From: Marsupella aquatica
Taxonomy: Eukaryota > Marchantiophyta
NCBI GenBank assembly: GCA_973895155.1
Contig: OZ316891.1
Span: 25,048,001 to 25,112,000, forward strand
Length of the DNA stretch: 64,000 nucleotides
Direction of reading: 5' to 3'
The notes beneath the pieces are model-generated. The model was not told the origin of the DNA and searched no databases. It saw only the letters and a list, made by a program, of their open reading frames with translations. The position numbers were made by a program, and so were the translations under genes. The first letter of the stretch is position 1. The number at the start of each line of letters is the position of its first letter. Positions 1-9,645 of the stretch are shown here, one piece after another.

Positions 1-1081
1 ACAACTTCTTCTTCTTCCTCCTTCGTCTTTCAGCTTCTGACTCCGTAGTGTCTGACTCTGTAGTACTCTCAGAATCCTCAGATTCATCACTACTATCTGA
101 ATCAGATCCACTCGACTCCTCACTGGAGGAACTGTCAACCGGCTTCAGCTTCTTTCTTCGGCAACGCTTGCTTGTGGCATCAGCTGCGGTGTATGACTCC
201 GCTGCTGCAATAGCTTCAGCCAATGTGGTTGGCTTGGCTTGACGTACAAAGAACCCCATCTTGCTTGGTAGGGCAGCCACAAACCAGGCTTGACGCATAG
301 CATCATCGGTACGGGCTTGGATCCGACGTACCAGCTTTTGGAACCTTTGCAAAAACCTCCGTAATGACTCCTTCTTCTTCATCCTGAGTTGGCCCACCTT
401 TAATAGTGAGGTGGCCTCCACTCCTATGGATCTGAACTCCTTCAAGAAGGCTTGCTTGAACAGAGCCCAATCAGCTTTCACGTTGGCCAACAACGAAATG
501 AACCATGGACCTGCCTCCCCTCTCATCATTCCAGGAATGATAGTGAGCTTATGTGCAGACTCCCCATTAGCTTCGGCAATCCCTTCAAACTCCTCAATCC
601 ATTCGTCTGGATCATCCTTTGGTCTCCCCTTGAAGGGTACGTACTGAACACGGGTACGTTGTGCAGCTGCCATCGGTGCAGCCGGTGCCTGTATCAACAC
701 AGGTGGTAATGGCGCTTGTTGGGCCACCGGTAACAGCACCGATGATAGGTGTGAGATGATTTGTGGCAATGCAGTGAGCTCTGGGATCAGATTTTGTAAC
801 TCAGACTGCACCAACACAAAGGGCTCTCCTTCTTCTCGCTCGTGATCTATGTCTGGCTCTTCGTCTGGGCATATGGCCTCATTACGTTGAGCCTCTTCCT
901 GTTGCACACCAACTTGTTCTTCCAGCACCAGTGGCAACCTCCTCTCTTCTGCAAGCCGTAAGCGTTCTTCGGCAGCAACTCGTCGTCTGGTCCCAATCCA
1001 AGAGGGCCCCCCTTCTAGCTCTGATCTTGGGGTACGTGTGTGTTGGGGACTTCCTCTACCTCCCCTTCTCCCTCTCGGCAT
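1..1081 (-). CDS. gag: Ty3/gypsy Gag, N-terminal part (element Z, cut by window edge)
   Basis: The frame is open from an ATG at 1081 down to base 1, about 360 codons, so the C-terminus lies outside the window. The start is a basic Arg/Gly stretch (MPRGRRGGRGS). A Retrotrans_gag capsid domain follows at roughly residues 147-310, recognised by KDDPDEWIEEFEGIA, the GEAGPWF segment and LRRFLQRFQKLVRR, all shared in pattern with Gag of elements A and B further along. A Ser/Glu/Asp-rich stretch and a Lys-rich stretch close the visible part. Gag would form the particle that packages the element RNA. The start is the first ATG after the leader and lies 217 nt past the primer-binding site. No stop or frameshift is seen, so this Gag may be functional. 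Confidence 0.85.
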   Translation of the reverse strand, partial: MPRGRRGGRGSPQHTRTPRSELEGGPSWIGTRRRVAAEERLRLAEERRLPLVLEEQVGVQQEEAQRNEAICPDEEPDIDHEREEGEPFVLVQSELQNLIPELTALPQIISHLSSVLLPVAQQAPLPPVLIQAPAAPMAAAQRTRVQYVPFKGRPKDDPDEWIEEFEGIAEANGESAHKLTIIPGMMRGEAGPWFISLLANVKADWALFKQAFLKEFRSIGVEATSLLKVGQLRMKKKESLRRFLQRFQKLVRRIQARTDDAMRQAWFVAALPSKMGFFVRQAKPTTLAEAIAAAESYTAADATSKRCRRKKLKPVDSSSSEESSGSDSDSSDESEDSESTTESDTTESEAERRRRKKKKL

Positions 1082-1298
1082 CCCATTGAGACCTGCATTC
1101 CAAACTTACACCAATGTCTAAGAAAGCAATATTTGTAAACATCAACCGTCGCACGATGCGTTGTGGTTGACGTACAATAACAAAGTAACCAACAAACTTC
1201 TCACGTATCAACCGTCGCAAGTTGCGTTGTGGTTGATAGGTTTGAACTCCCAATAGACGTAGCTCCCCTCCTTCGTGTCGTCAAACAAGAAGAAGGAT
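1082..1298 (-). promoter_or_regulatory. Leader of element Z with two matching stem-loops
   Basis: This is the untranslated stretch between the primer-binding site and gag. Two ~30-nt units (1141-1170 and 1207-1236) are near copies of each other, and each folds on itself: TCAACC pairs with GGTTGA and an inner CGCA pairs with TGCG. Paired hairpins between primer site and gag are where retroelements often keep packaging or dimerisation signals. That function is an inference here. Confidence 0.45.
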
Positions 1299-1316
1299 TC
1301 CCCGGCAGCGGCGCCA
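1299..1316 (-). other. Primer-binding site, tRNA-Asp type (element Z)
   Basis: Minus-strand TGGCGCCGCTGCCGGGGA begins with the TGG expected opposite a tRNA CCA end. It differs by one base from the tRNA-Asp primer site commonly seen in plant Athila/Tat elements (remembered, not searched). It lies 20 nt from the proposed LTR end at 1337, which is a wider gap than usual. Confidence 0.7.
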
Positions 1317-2424
1317 AAAACAAAAGACCACACTTATGTCACTTGCCTCTCCAACGGTTAATACGTGCAAACCGCACTTTTCTTCGCTTAAACCGTTGGT
1401 ATCGTATTACGGGGTCGTGGAGGGACGCTATTTGGATTCTTTTCACACCAGGATGAGTATTTTGGTTTCCGCTCCCGGAAATGTAGGTTTTGATCAAGTC
1501 TACCGACTACCCTCACCCCACAGCTTTTGATCAAGTCCTGCCGACTACCCCACTACACCTTCACTCGGAGTCACCCAAAGAGTGCTGTCACCACCCCTAC
1601 TCACAAGGCCGACTCAAACCAAGCAAGTTTCTTCAAATCATAGAACGGGAGAACACAATTCGGAAAGCGAAAAAGGGAGAAGGAACACACAACAAAAGCC
1701 CATCAAGTCAAATGTACAGATCCATATCTCTTGGGAAAAATGATACACATTGCATGAGTAACCCGGCCTCCTGCCGTCTACTCAACTCCTGCCTCTCCGG
1801 ACAATGAGTATGGCTCCCCCTCACTACTCTGAACACGCTTTCAAACTCCTCAGGCTCCACTCTATCCCTCCTTGCTAACTTCACACTGAGTCCCCCTAAC
1901 TACTGAAAAATCACACCAAAGCACCCCTCACAGGGTCACAACGGTGGCGGCTACCCTAGCGGCGCCGCTAAAACCTTGCACTAAGAGAAATCCTTAAACT
2001 GAAGAGGAGCATGCGGCACACACATGCTGCTAAAACCCTAAACCCAAAACAAGGGGGCCGACGGTGCCTTCGACGGCGCCCCAACAGTACACGTGAACCC
2101 TGAAAGTGAGAGGCACCCCAAAATGGCCGAAACTAGGTGCCCTTCCAAGTGCACACCTGAGCTCACCCCTGGATAGCTCTTCTTTTCCTGCTTCCGAATC
2201 ACTAAGTCGCTCCCTCAACGGACTTCAGACGCCTGAGTTATGGCCGTTTCCGTACCGCAAAAACATAAGTTCTCCAGGCCATAACTTGCTCATCCTGGCT
2301 CCGTTTGAGGAGCGCCGCCTCTTGTTGGAATCAGCTCCGCGAGCTCATCCCAACAAGCCCATGAGTGACCCCCCACTAAAATGTTGGAAATCTGGAGGCC
2401 GTACACCCACGTCCGTACGCCTAT

Positions 2425-4281
2425 CTAATCCTCCTCTTCTTCTTCGCTCTCGGTGCCCGGACTTGTGCCCCGTGAGTGGTCCTCCTCCTCATCACTCACG
2501 GGAGTGAGTGCCACCGTACTTTTCTTCTTCTTCGACGGAGTACTCTTAGTGCTGCTGCTCCCGCGCTTCCTCAAAGCAGCCAAGGCCTGCCACGCCTTGA
2601 TGTACCCCTCACCAATTGTGTCCTTCCAGAGGGTAGCCTCTTCTCCGGACCGCAACTCCAACGGTAGAACTTGCCCCGTGGCCATGGGAGTCCCGGGGGT
2701 GACAGACCTGGGTGGCATCCCCGTACTGACCTGAGCCTCCCGTAACGATTTCCGTACCTCCCGGAGCTTCTTCTCCAAGCTCTTACTCTTCTCCTGACTC
2801 TTCTTGGCTCCATCCAACAAGGGTCCATACTTCCCACTAACCTCCTTCACCACCATCTCGATAGCTTGGGAGATCACATCCGGGGAAAGTGTGGAGCCAG
2901 GTGTGCCGGGACTCTTCCGTTTCCCTAGACTCAGGGCCTCACTTCTCTTCGCTCGTGTCTCAAAGGCTGCCACCTGACTCCGTAGTGCTCCCACCTGGTT
3001 CCTCCACTCCATCACTTCTCCAGAATTTTGCTTCTCTTTGGCCAATGCTTGCCTCAACGCTCCTACCTCGTCTGCGTCCTTGGCCTTGGTGGACAAAGCT
3101 CCCTTCAAGTTGGTGATCTCTACGTGAGCTGCATTGATGTGCCTGACCTTCTCATGAATGGTCTGCTCCTTGGTCTTGATCACCTCCTTCAGTGACAGGA
3201 TGCTCTGCTCTAACGTCTCTACTTTGACTGTGGCGTGCTTGAGAGACTCCCTCAATGCGTGGACTAGCTTGAGTCCCTCGTGGACTCCCTCTCTGAAATC
3301 CTGTAGCTCTGCCAAGTAAACATCCGGAATGTTGTATTCCAGAGGCTGTTTCGGATCTCCCACGAGTGATTCAAGCCACTCCAATGTGCAATCATCCTCC
3401 TGGTTCTCTTCTTCTCTATTATCCTCCCCACCAGCAGACAATGATTCCTCCGTGAGCTTCCCTAAAACGGTAGTGGCAATACTCCGGATCTCCGTGGTGA
3501 GAGATGATCCCGTGTCTTCATGCCCCGGAGAACCAATCAACCCTTCTGCCCTGGCCAATACAAATGACCCCATCAAATGTACAGCCCCACCTGGTTTCAC
3601 ACTCCCGGGCTCAGCGGCCAATAGCTTCTTCAATCCGTAGCACCACCATCCGTACACATGGGCTGGGTAGTTCTTGATGTCCATAGCTACCACGAAATGC
3701 TCCTCATTCAGCACTCCGGATTGCACGTTGCCAAGAACCCGTTGATGCACCTTGGCCAGGAAGCCCTTATACTCAACATCCTTGACAGCAGAAAGAGGGA
3801 TGGCGGTGGTGGAGGTAGGATTGGTCACCCAAGTGGCCACCATTTTCAACGTGAGTTCTCCCCTGATATTCCGAGGTGTGAATGAGAATTTCTGATTCTC
3901 AAGAAACAATAGCTTAGCCAACTCCACATGGGGCACTACACGTTTGAGACATTCAAAGTAGATTCCCTCCGTTCGGAACTCCATCCCGGCCTCAATGTCC
4001 CAGCTCTTCCCTGAAGGGATGGTAATCTCCACCTTCATGAATTCTGTAAGCCCGGTGGCTTGGAAAATGTTCCGACAATCCTCCATCACCTTGGTGGAGG
4101 TCTTGGGATAAATTCGACGAAAAATCTTCCTACCCACCGGTGAGGAACCCGCTGCCAATCCCGTGCTCATCATAACTTCTCTCTCTTCCCTTTCCCGTGT
4201 AATCCGAGTCTCCACGTAGTCACGGTAAGCAGCCTTGTATCTCCGAATGCGTGACGCACTAAACTCTGGTTGATCTAGCAT
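2425..4281 (-). CDS. LTR-encoded coiled-coil protein of element Z (618 aa)
   Basis: An uninterrupted 618-codon frame lies wholly inside the LTR, in the sense direction of the element. I do not recognise a named domain in the first ~260 residues, which look globular (SGKSWDIEAGMEF and HVYGWWCYGLKKLLA are landmarks). Residues ~320-520 are heptad-rich coiled coil. The C-terminus has a basic nuclear-signal-like stretch (TPSKKKKSTVA) and a tail of consecutive Glu and a final Asp. The order globular domain, coiled coil, KKK-type basic patch is the same as in the LTR proteins of elements A and B, although the sequences are hard to align. An intact frame of this length suggests selection or a recent insertion. 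Confidence 0.65.
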   Translation of the reverse strand: MLDQPEFSASRIRRYKAAYRDYVETRITREREEREVMMSTGLAAGSSPVGRKIFRRIYPKTSTKVMEDCRNIFQATGLTEFMKVEITIPSGKSWDIEAGMEFRTEGIYFECLKRVVPHVELAKLLFLENQKFSFTPRNIRGELTLKMVATWVTNPTSTTAIPLSAVKDVEYKGFLAKVHQRVLGNVQSGVLNEEHFVVAMDIKNYPAHVYGWWCYGLKKLLAAEPGSVKPGGAVHLMGSFVLARAEGLIGSPGHEDTGSSLTTEIRSIATTVLGKLTEESLSAGGEDNREEENQEDDCTLEWLESLVGDPKQPLEYNIPDVYLAELQDFREGVHEGLKLVHALRESLKHATVKVETLEQSILSLKEVIKTKEQTIHEKVRHINAAHVEITNLKGALSTKAKDADEVGALRQALAKEKQNSGEVMEWRNQVGALRSQVAAFETRAKRSEALSLGKRKSPGTPGSTLSPDVISQAIEMVVKEVSGKYGPLLDGAKKSQEKSKSLEKKLREVRKSLREAQVSTGMPPRSVTPGTPMATGQVLPLELRSGEEATLWKDTIGEGYIKAWQALAALRKRGSSSTKSTPSKKKKSTVALTPVSDEEEDHSRGTSPGTESEEEEED

Positions 4282-4710
4282 CCATGCATCCCGAAATCAA
4301 TTTCTCAATCACCAATCCCGTCACCCGTGGCAATGTCAATTCCCTGGCCCGAAACAGCCCCCGTAGCCCGATCACTTAAATTCTCTCAATTTCCCGTCAC
4401 TACTCCGTGCGGCCGCCACTAATGCCTGGAAGAATGACGCCAGCAAGCCCCACTAATCCACCATGAAAGAGAGAGCTTCAAAAATAATTAGAATCTGGAG
4501 AGAGCTTCCGGCAAGAGAGAGAAGAACCCCGTTTTTGCTTTCGGCAATGAGAGGGTCGTGCAAAAGGAAGAGGGAAAGAAAAAGGAAGGAAAAAAAAATA
4601 GAACCGAAAAAACTCCTGGCGCCTTCGCCATGCGCCCCGGCCCATTTCTCGGGCCTTACCCTTGCGTCCTCCTGCGCGCGGCCCTATGCAGGGCGCGCGG
4701 CCATTCCTCC

Positions 4711-4930
4711 CGGCTCGCGGGAGGCCCTTCAACTCCCCCCCGCTCGCGTGATCCTCCCAGCTCGCGGGAGGCCCTTTAACTCCCCCCCGCTCGCGTGATC
4801 CTCCCAGCTCGCGGGACCTCATTAATTGCCCGGGCACGCAGCCCTATGGGCTCGCGAGGCAGCCCCTTCAGCTCGCGGAGCCCCATTAATCGCCCGGGCA
4901 CGCAGCCCTATGGGCTCGCGAGGCAGCCCC
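4711..4930. repeat. GC-rich minisatellite in LTR Z
   Basis: Two units of ~47 bp starting with CTCGCGGGAGGCCC (4714, 4761; a partial third at 4808) are followed by two ~64-bp units starting ATTAAT-GCCCGGGCACGC (4821, 4885). The repeats lie upstream of the LTR ORF and could be part of U3. Confidence 0.7.
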
Positions 4931-5404
4931 TCTTTCTCTCGGACGGCCACTAATGGGACTCGCCCTCCTGAGGAGGGATTTATTTAAAAAAAAACCCCCC
5001 CTCTCCTGACTTTGCAATGGGGGTCTCAACAATAGCTCTTGAAGCAAAACGGTAAGTCCTATGGGGCTGGTCCTGGCTAGTTTCAAGGTCCCAAAATATT
5101 TGCCCACTTAGGTCGCCGCAAATCTTAGAACTATTATGAGAGAAAGAATATAAAGTCACCTGGGGCATCATCAACCTATAATGACGGAATTAACTAAAAA
5201 TTAAAAAATGGCTTATTTACATTGACTATTAACAAGGTATCGGCCTTTGCAACCAGTTATGTGTGACTTCCCGTGACGGGGTACCCGTCACAATTCTTGG
5301 AATATTCCAAAAATTGGATTAAAAAGGCCCTAATGTTCTTATAAGTCTCAAAATTGAATTTAAAAGACCCTATTGTTCTTCTACAAAAATTCTTAAGTCT
5401 TCCC

Positions 5405-5760
5405 TTACAACCAATAAAATGACCCTATCCTTCGTCGCAAGTGATATGCCATTTTTGTGGAAGTGAAACCCCTGAGATAGCCTCTTGATCTCCCCCTAAA
5501 CTGCAACAGGGCCAAGTATGCATCGATGATATCTGAATGTAGCCATTGAGCTCCTGGTCTTCCTTCAGACAAGCATCTCATTGACGCCCTGGTCAACTTG
5601 TAATCTACAAAGTTGAATAGTAATTCCTCGCCTGGGAGCTCTGTGGATAGACATGTGGATACTATGTTAGAAAAGTCTTGAGAGCAAACTACTTCAGCAA
5701 ATAACCCAGGTATCTGGGTATTCCCACCACGTGCTGCATAGGATTGAACAGCATGGCATT
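5405..5760 (-). pseudogene. Ulp1/C48 cysteine protease remnant
   Basis: The minus strand is open from about 5760 to a stop at 5405, with no good start codon. The piece YKLTRASMRCL...GAQWLHSDIIDAYLALL matches the N-terminal signature of Ulp1-like SUMO proteases (the W-L-x-D-x-I-I-x-x-Y-x-x-L-L pattern). The catalytic His, Asp and Cys that should follow are absent, because the frame ends about 40 residues later. Ulp1-like genes are carried by several plant MULE and CACTA families, so this is probably a transposon fragment, though a broken host gene is possible. Bases 5293-5404 are AT-rich and show nothing. Confidence 0.5.
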
Positions 5761-5789
5761 AGGCATCATTCATCTTCATCTGAGCTATA

Positions 5790-6697
5790 TGTGGTGCGTC
5801 CCATGGTTCCCTAAACCCAAGAAACCCCTTCTGCACAAGCCAATTCCTGCAGGTTTTGCTCTCGGCGAGGCCGGATCCGCGGCTTAGCGGCATGGGACGC
5901 TGCTAAACTCCTTTACTACTATTACTATTAACATTTTACTCACATATACTAGACAGATGTCATGAGATATGTAGCCGGCCTATTCTAGGCCTTCCCTTGT
6001 CCTCCTCTCTTGGTTTTCCTTTAGGTATGTTTGGATTCCGCCGCCGGAATGATCCCCAACTGGCTTGGGTAAGCCGCTAAGACCTCTCTCAGCTCGACAC
6101 ATCCAACTCTTACTACCTTGCTTAATCCCTTCTTGGTTGATGTGGGCAATCTTCAAACAAGTTAATGCGACACACAAATAGCAAAATGACTCCTTCTGAC
6201 TGAGTTATACCATGCACTTGCCATACAAACAGTACTTCTCATACACAAGATCTGCGAACTAAGCCGTGAGGCCAACTCTATTCATCTCTTAGGCATGAGG
6301 AAACATGAATATACACAAGGATCACAGTATAACTAACCGAGAGCTTCTTTAACTATCTGATCCCAGCCCTGCTGGTGCACTAAAAACTTGCTAAGGAAGA
6401 AGGCCCTCAACTCCCCACTGCCCAGGTACTTATCCTGGTAATGGATCCGCCTAATTTGTTGCAGCATAAGCCTAATCTACCTAACTGTAATCTACCTATG
6501 TACAGCAAGGCAGGAGCACAAGTGTTGCTCTTACCAGTGGATCCACAATCCCACTAAGCTAAGTGTCAGGGCCGCCTCTTGGTCCTAATCCTAACTCTAA
6601 ACTTGGAGATCTGAGCCCGCCCTGCCCACTCACGCCTCCTCCCTCCACGTCCGCCCTCCTTAAAAGGAGCGGCCCTCCACCACCGTCATGGCAGCTG
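5790..6697 (-). repeat. Divergent fragment of the A/B-type LTR (non-coding end)
   Basis: The sequence starts TGTGGTGCGTCCCATGG and follows the first ~930 bp of LTR A (8725 onward) with many substitutions and small indels. Similarity stops near 6697, before the LTR ORF, and an integrase remnant in the opposite orientation follows at once. This is therefore a truncated, older copy of the family. Confidence 0.8.
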
Positions 6698-6711
6698 TGT
6701 CTGGTCCTCAC

Positions 6712-6951
6712 ATCTGTCAAACTCCACTCTGCTTTATGGGCTTACAGAACCACATAAAAAATTACCACCTTGAGAACACCATTCTACTTAACTTTTGGTA
6801 TGGATAGTGTTACCCCCATTGAATTTGAATTACCTACTGAGCGGCTTCTGATCTCAGAAAGATTACTTGAGCCGGATAGCTTCCACATTAGGTTGGAAAC
6901 TCTAGATGAGTTAGAAGAGCATAGGCTTTTATCAGCCTATTCATTAAAAGT
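6712..6951 (+). pseudogene. Ty3/gypsy integrase C-terminal remnant
   Basis: On the plus strand SALWAYRTT, then a TAA stop, then TPFYLTFGMDSVTPIEFELPT reads through the end of the gypsy integrase core (usual pattern LWAYRTT...TPF.L.YG.EAV.P.E). The in-frame stop, small size and lack of flanking pol show a relic. It is opposite in strand to all the complete gypsy elements here, so it comes from another insertion. Confidence 0.65.
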
Positions 6952-6980
6952 GTATTTTCTTTTGTTCACAAATTAGTCTT

Positions 6981-7061
6981 GAAATGTACACTTTCATGTC
7001 CCCAAATGTACACTTTAAGAAACCCAAATGTACACTTTTTGGTCCCTAAATGTACACTTTA
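6981..7061. repeat. Short direct repeats AAATGTACACTTT
   Basis: Four copies of AAATGTACACTTT or a close variant start at about 6982, 7003, 7025 and 7048, spaced 21-23 bp. They lie at the edge of an AT-rich stretch (7062-7335) with no gene that I can see. They could be subterminal repeats of an unidentified DNA transposon. Confidence 0.6.
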
Positions 7062-7335
7062 TAGGCCAAATCATATTAGTATTATATTAATAAATAATAC
7101 ATATTATATCATTTATTGATTCACAAAGAATAATAGGATAGAGATCATTATTTATTAATTCACAAAGAATAGTAGGATAGAGATCATACTTATAAAAACA
7201 TTTCAGCACAAAGAAACCCTTGAATATGTGTGAACAAAATGACATAACTCCAAATAGATTATAAAATAATATACAATTATCTCCAAATTTACAATGTCTT
7301 TCTTCTATCTAAGGGGCTTAACATGAGTCAGATCT

Positions 7336-8372
7336 CTAAACAAAGTGCTCCTTACAATGTGTATTTGAGCACGTGCCCCTGTCTCCTTTACTATCTACCC
7401 TAGTGTCACGGTTGCAAGTCCCTTTATCTTTAGGGAGCTGAAACTTGGTGGTGTTGTTCCTAATGGCTATAATCTCCCGCAAAAAGTGTCTGGGATTTTT
7501 TCTATGTGGACCTGAATAGTCCCTTCCTACAAATGCTTTAGCAAGTGACGTGACAAGTGCATCATCAAGTTCTGCCTCAGGACGTAAACTACATATACGA
7601 TGCTTCACGTTCCAAGGAATCTCATTGCTATTGAGGTCCAACACACTATGCGTAAACTGTGACTTCCAAATTTTTGTTGCACATCTCTTACTAAGTTGAT
7701 CATAAGTAATTTCATTTTTTACCTTGTCTCTCTTTATGTGCAATAGAGACCACAGTGGAGAGTTAAGAAGAAGATAACATCTAATGTCACTTGCATGGGA
7801 TAGTTTCTCAAGACAAGGCCAAAGAATTGTTAGAAGAAAATTATCTCCACCATTGGCATGCGTGTAGGGCACTGGAAATAGTCCGGTCATGCTTGGGTTG
7901 GCAAATGCCTTAAGGGGGGAGTCATCCACAAGGAGGGTGTTGGTTTCATCATAAAGATTTCCAAATCCACTCCATACCACCCGAAAATCCTTCAGTAGCA
8001 CATTTGCCTTTCCGTTTGTAATGTCACGCCTTTGAATGTCTGTGTCAAAGGCTTCCACCTGTGTGAATACAAACTTAAGTTTCAACCGCTCCTCAGCAGT
8101 GAACATCAAGTTCAGCATTTTCACTGTTTGATGTACCCCAGCACATGTCCAAATTGCAACGTCAAATCGGTCAAAAACCAACTTTAGAAACTCATGGAGC
8201 CCTGGCCTTTCTGTGTACATGCGACTAATTCCATTTTTTCTATCCCAATGCACTCCACTTGGGGTCACAACATTTCTGGATTTGCCCTTGCTTTGGAATT
8301 CAACTGAATCCCAAAGTATTTTGTTAAGATCCAAAATCAGCAATTTGCGCTTGATGGAACAAAGTCTTGGTT
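7336..8372 (-). CDS. FCP1/NIF-like HAD phosphatase, last exon, catalytic motif altered
   Basis: One open frame of ~345 codons follows a good 3' splice site (GTATTTGTTGCACTTGCAG ending at 8373). The fold of the CTD small-phosphatase (FCP1/NIF) group is visible: KLLILDLNKILWDS near the start, RPGLHEFLKLVFDRFDVAIWTC, and LLVDDSPLKAFANP with its conserved paired Asp. The family nucleophile motif is DxDx(T/V); here it reads DLNKI, so the second Asp is Asn and the protein may be a pseudo-phosphatase. The ~130 C-terminal residues (PRHFLREIIAIRNN and others) are not part of the FCP1 core and I do not recognise them. Upstream exons are not found; the frame continues past the splice site to 8469 but that part looks intronic. 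It may be a host gene or cargo of an unidentified element. Confidence 0.6.
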
Positions 8373-8724
8373 CTGCAAGTGCAACAAATACCAATCTTAG
8401 AGAAAAAACCACATTTGAAGTTTGGATAGAGATCATCTTTGTCAACCCAACACAAGTGGCCAACCACAAAGAAAATATATCTGCATACTGATCATATTCA
8501 TTGAGAAACCGTAAAGAGGAGATGGATACTGATACTGATGCTCTAATTGTTAAACTTGAAGTATAATTATACAGACTATATTATATCAAATTGATAAGGT
8601 CACATCGCTCAATCTAGACCTTGGCTAACAATGCGATCCATATTCATCAATCAAGATATCATCACCGAGTTCTTGTTGGATCTCATAATTGACATCGGAG
8701 GTACTCTCCTCTATCCAATAAGGT
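8373..8724 (-). other. Upstream intron and possible exon, cut by element A
   Basis: The stretch next to the phosphatase exon is AT-rich. At 8640-8724 the minus strand is open and reads an acidic peptide (YEIQQELGDDILIDEYG) that could be an earlier exon of the phosphatase gene. It runs directly into the LTR of element A. There is no matching reading on the other side of A. Confidence 0.25.
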
Positions 8725-9645
8725 TGTGGTGCGTCCCATGGCTCCCTAAACCCAAGAAACCCCCCAGCTCAAGCCGATTCCCGCAGGTTTCGTGCTTGGC
8801 GAGGCCGTTTCCGCGGCTTAGCGGCATGGGACGCTGCTAACCTTCTACTACTACTATTAACATTTTACACACATATACTGGACAGATCCTTCATCGGGTC
8901 ATGAGATACGTAGCCGGCCTAATATAGGCCTTCCCCTGTCTTCCCCTGTCTTCCCCTCCGTCTTGTTAGGTATGTTTGGATTCCGCCGCCGGAATGATCC
9001 CCAATAGGCTTGGTTAAGCCGCTAAGACCTCTCTCAGCTCGACACATCCAACTCTCACTCCCCTGCTTACTTTCCTTCCTTCTGTTGATGTGGGCACTCT
9101 TCACACAAGTTAATGCGACACACAAATAGCAAAATGACTCATTCTGACTGAGTCATACCATGCACTTGCCATACAAACAGTACATCTCATACACAAGTTC
9201 TGCGAACTAAGCCGTGAGGCCAACTCTATTCAGCTCTTAGGCATGAGGAAACATGAATATACACAAGGGTCACTGTATGACTAACCGAGAGCTTCTCGTA
9301 CTACTTGATCCCAGCCCGGCTGGTGCAAACTAAAAACTTGCTAAAGAAGAGGCCCTGAGCTCCCCGCTGCCCAGGTACTTATCCTGGTAGTGGATCCGTC
9401 ATTCTTTGCATCGTAAGCCTAATCTACTTAACAGTAATCTACTTGCCCGAATCTACCTATGTACAGCAAGGCAGGAGCACAAGTGTTGCTCCTACCAGTG
9501 GGACCGCAATCCCACTAAGCTAAGTGTCAAGGCCGCTCCTGGTTCTGATCCTAATCCTAAACGTGGAGATCCGCGCCCGCCCTACCCACTCACGCCTCCT
9601 CCCTCCACGTCCGCCCTCCCTAAAAGGAATGGCGCCCTTGCACCG

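Larger units (their letters stand above)
1337..5292 (-). mobile_element. 5' LTR of gypsy element Z (~3.96 kb)
   Basis: On the minus strand the proposed LTR runs from TGTGACGGGTACC (5292) to AAGTGACA (1337). These ends match in style the solo LTR at 51636-55446, which starts TGTGACACGGGTA and ends GCATGACA and has a proven target duplication. The second LTR lies outside the window, so the ends rest on this comparison and on the neighbouring primer site. The LTR holds a long ORF (2425-4281), a GC-rich minisatellite (4711-4930) and an AT-rich TTAAATAAA stretch near 4980 that could be a core promoter. Bases 1337-2424 and 4282-4710 show no further gene. Confidence 0.6.

Noticed and set aside
2033-2050. 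AAACCCTAAACCC as telomeric DNA
   Set aside because: Fewer than two telomere-like units within an LTR; chance or a short interstitial match.
8373-8469. N-terminal extension of the FCP1-like protein to an ATG at 8469
   Set aside because: A good polypyrimidine-AG acceptor precedes 8372 and the extension is hydrophobic without family similarity, so it is more likely intron.
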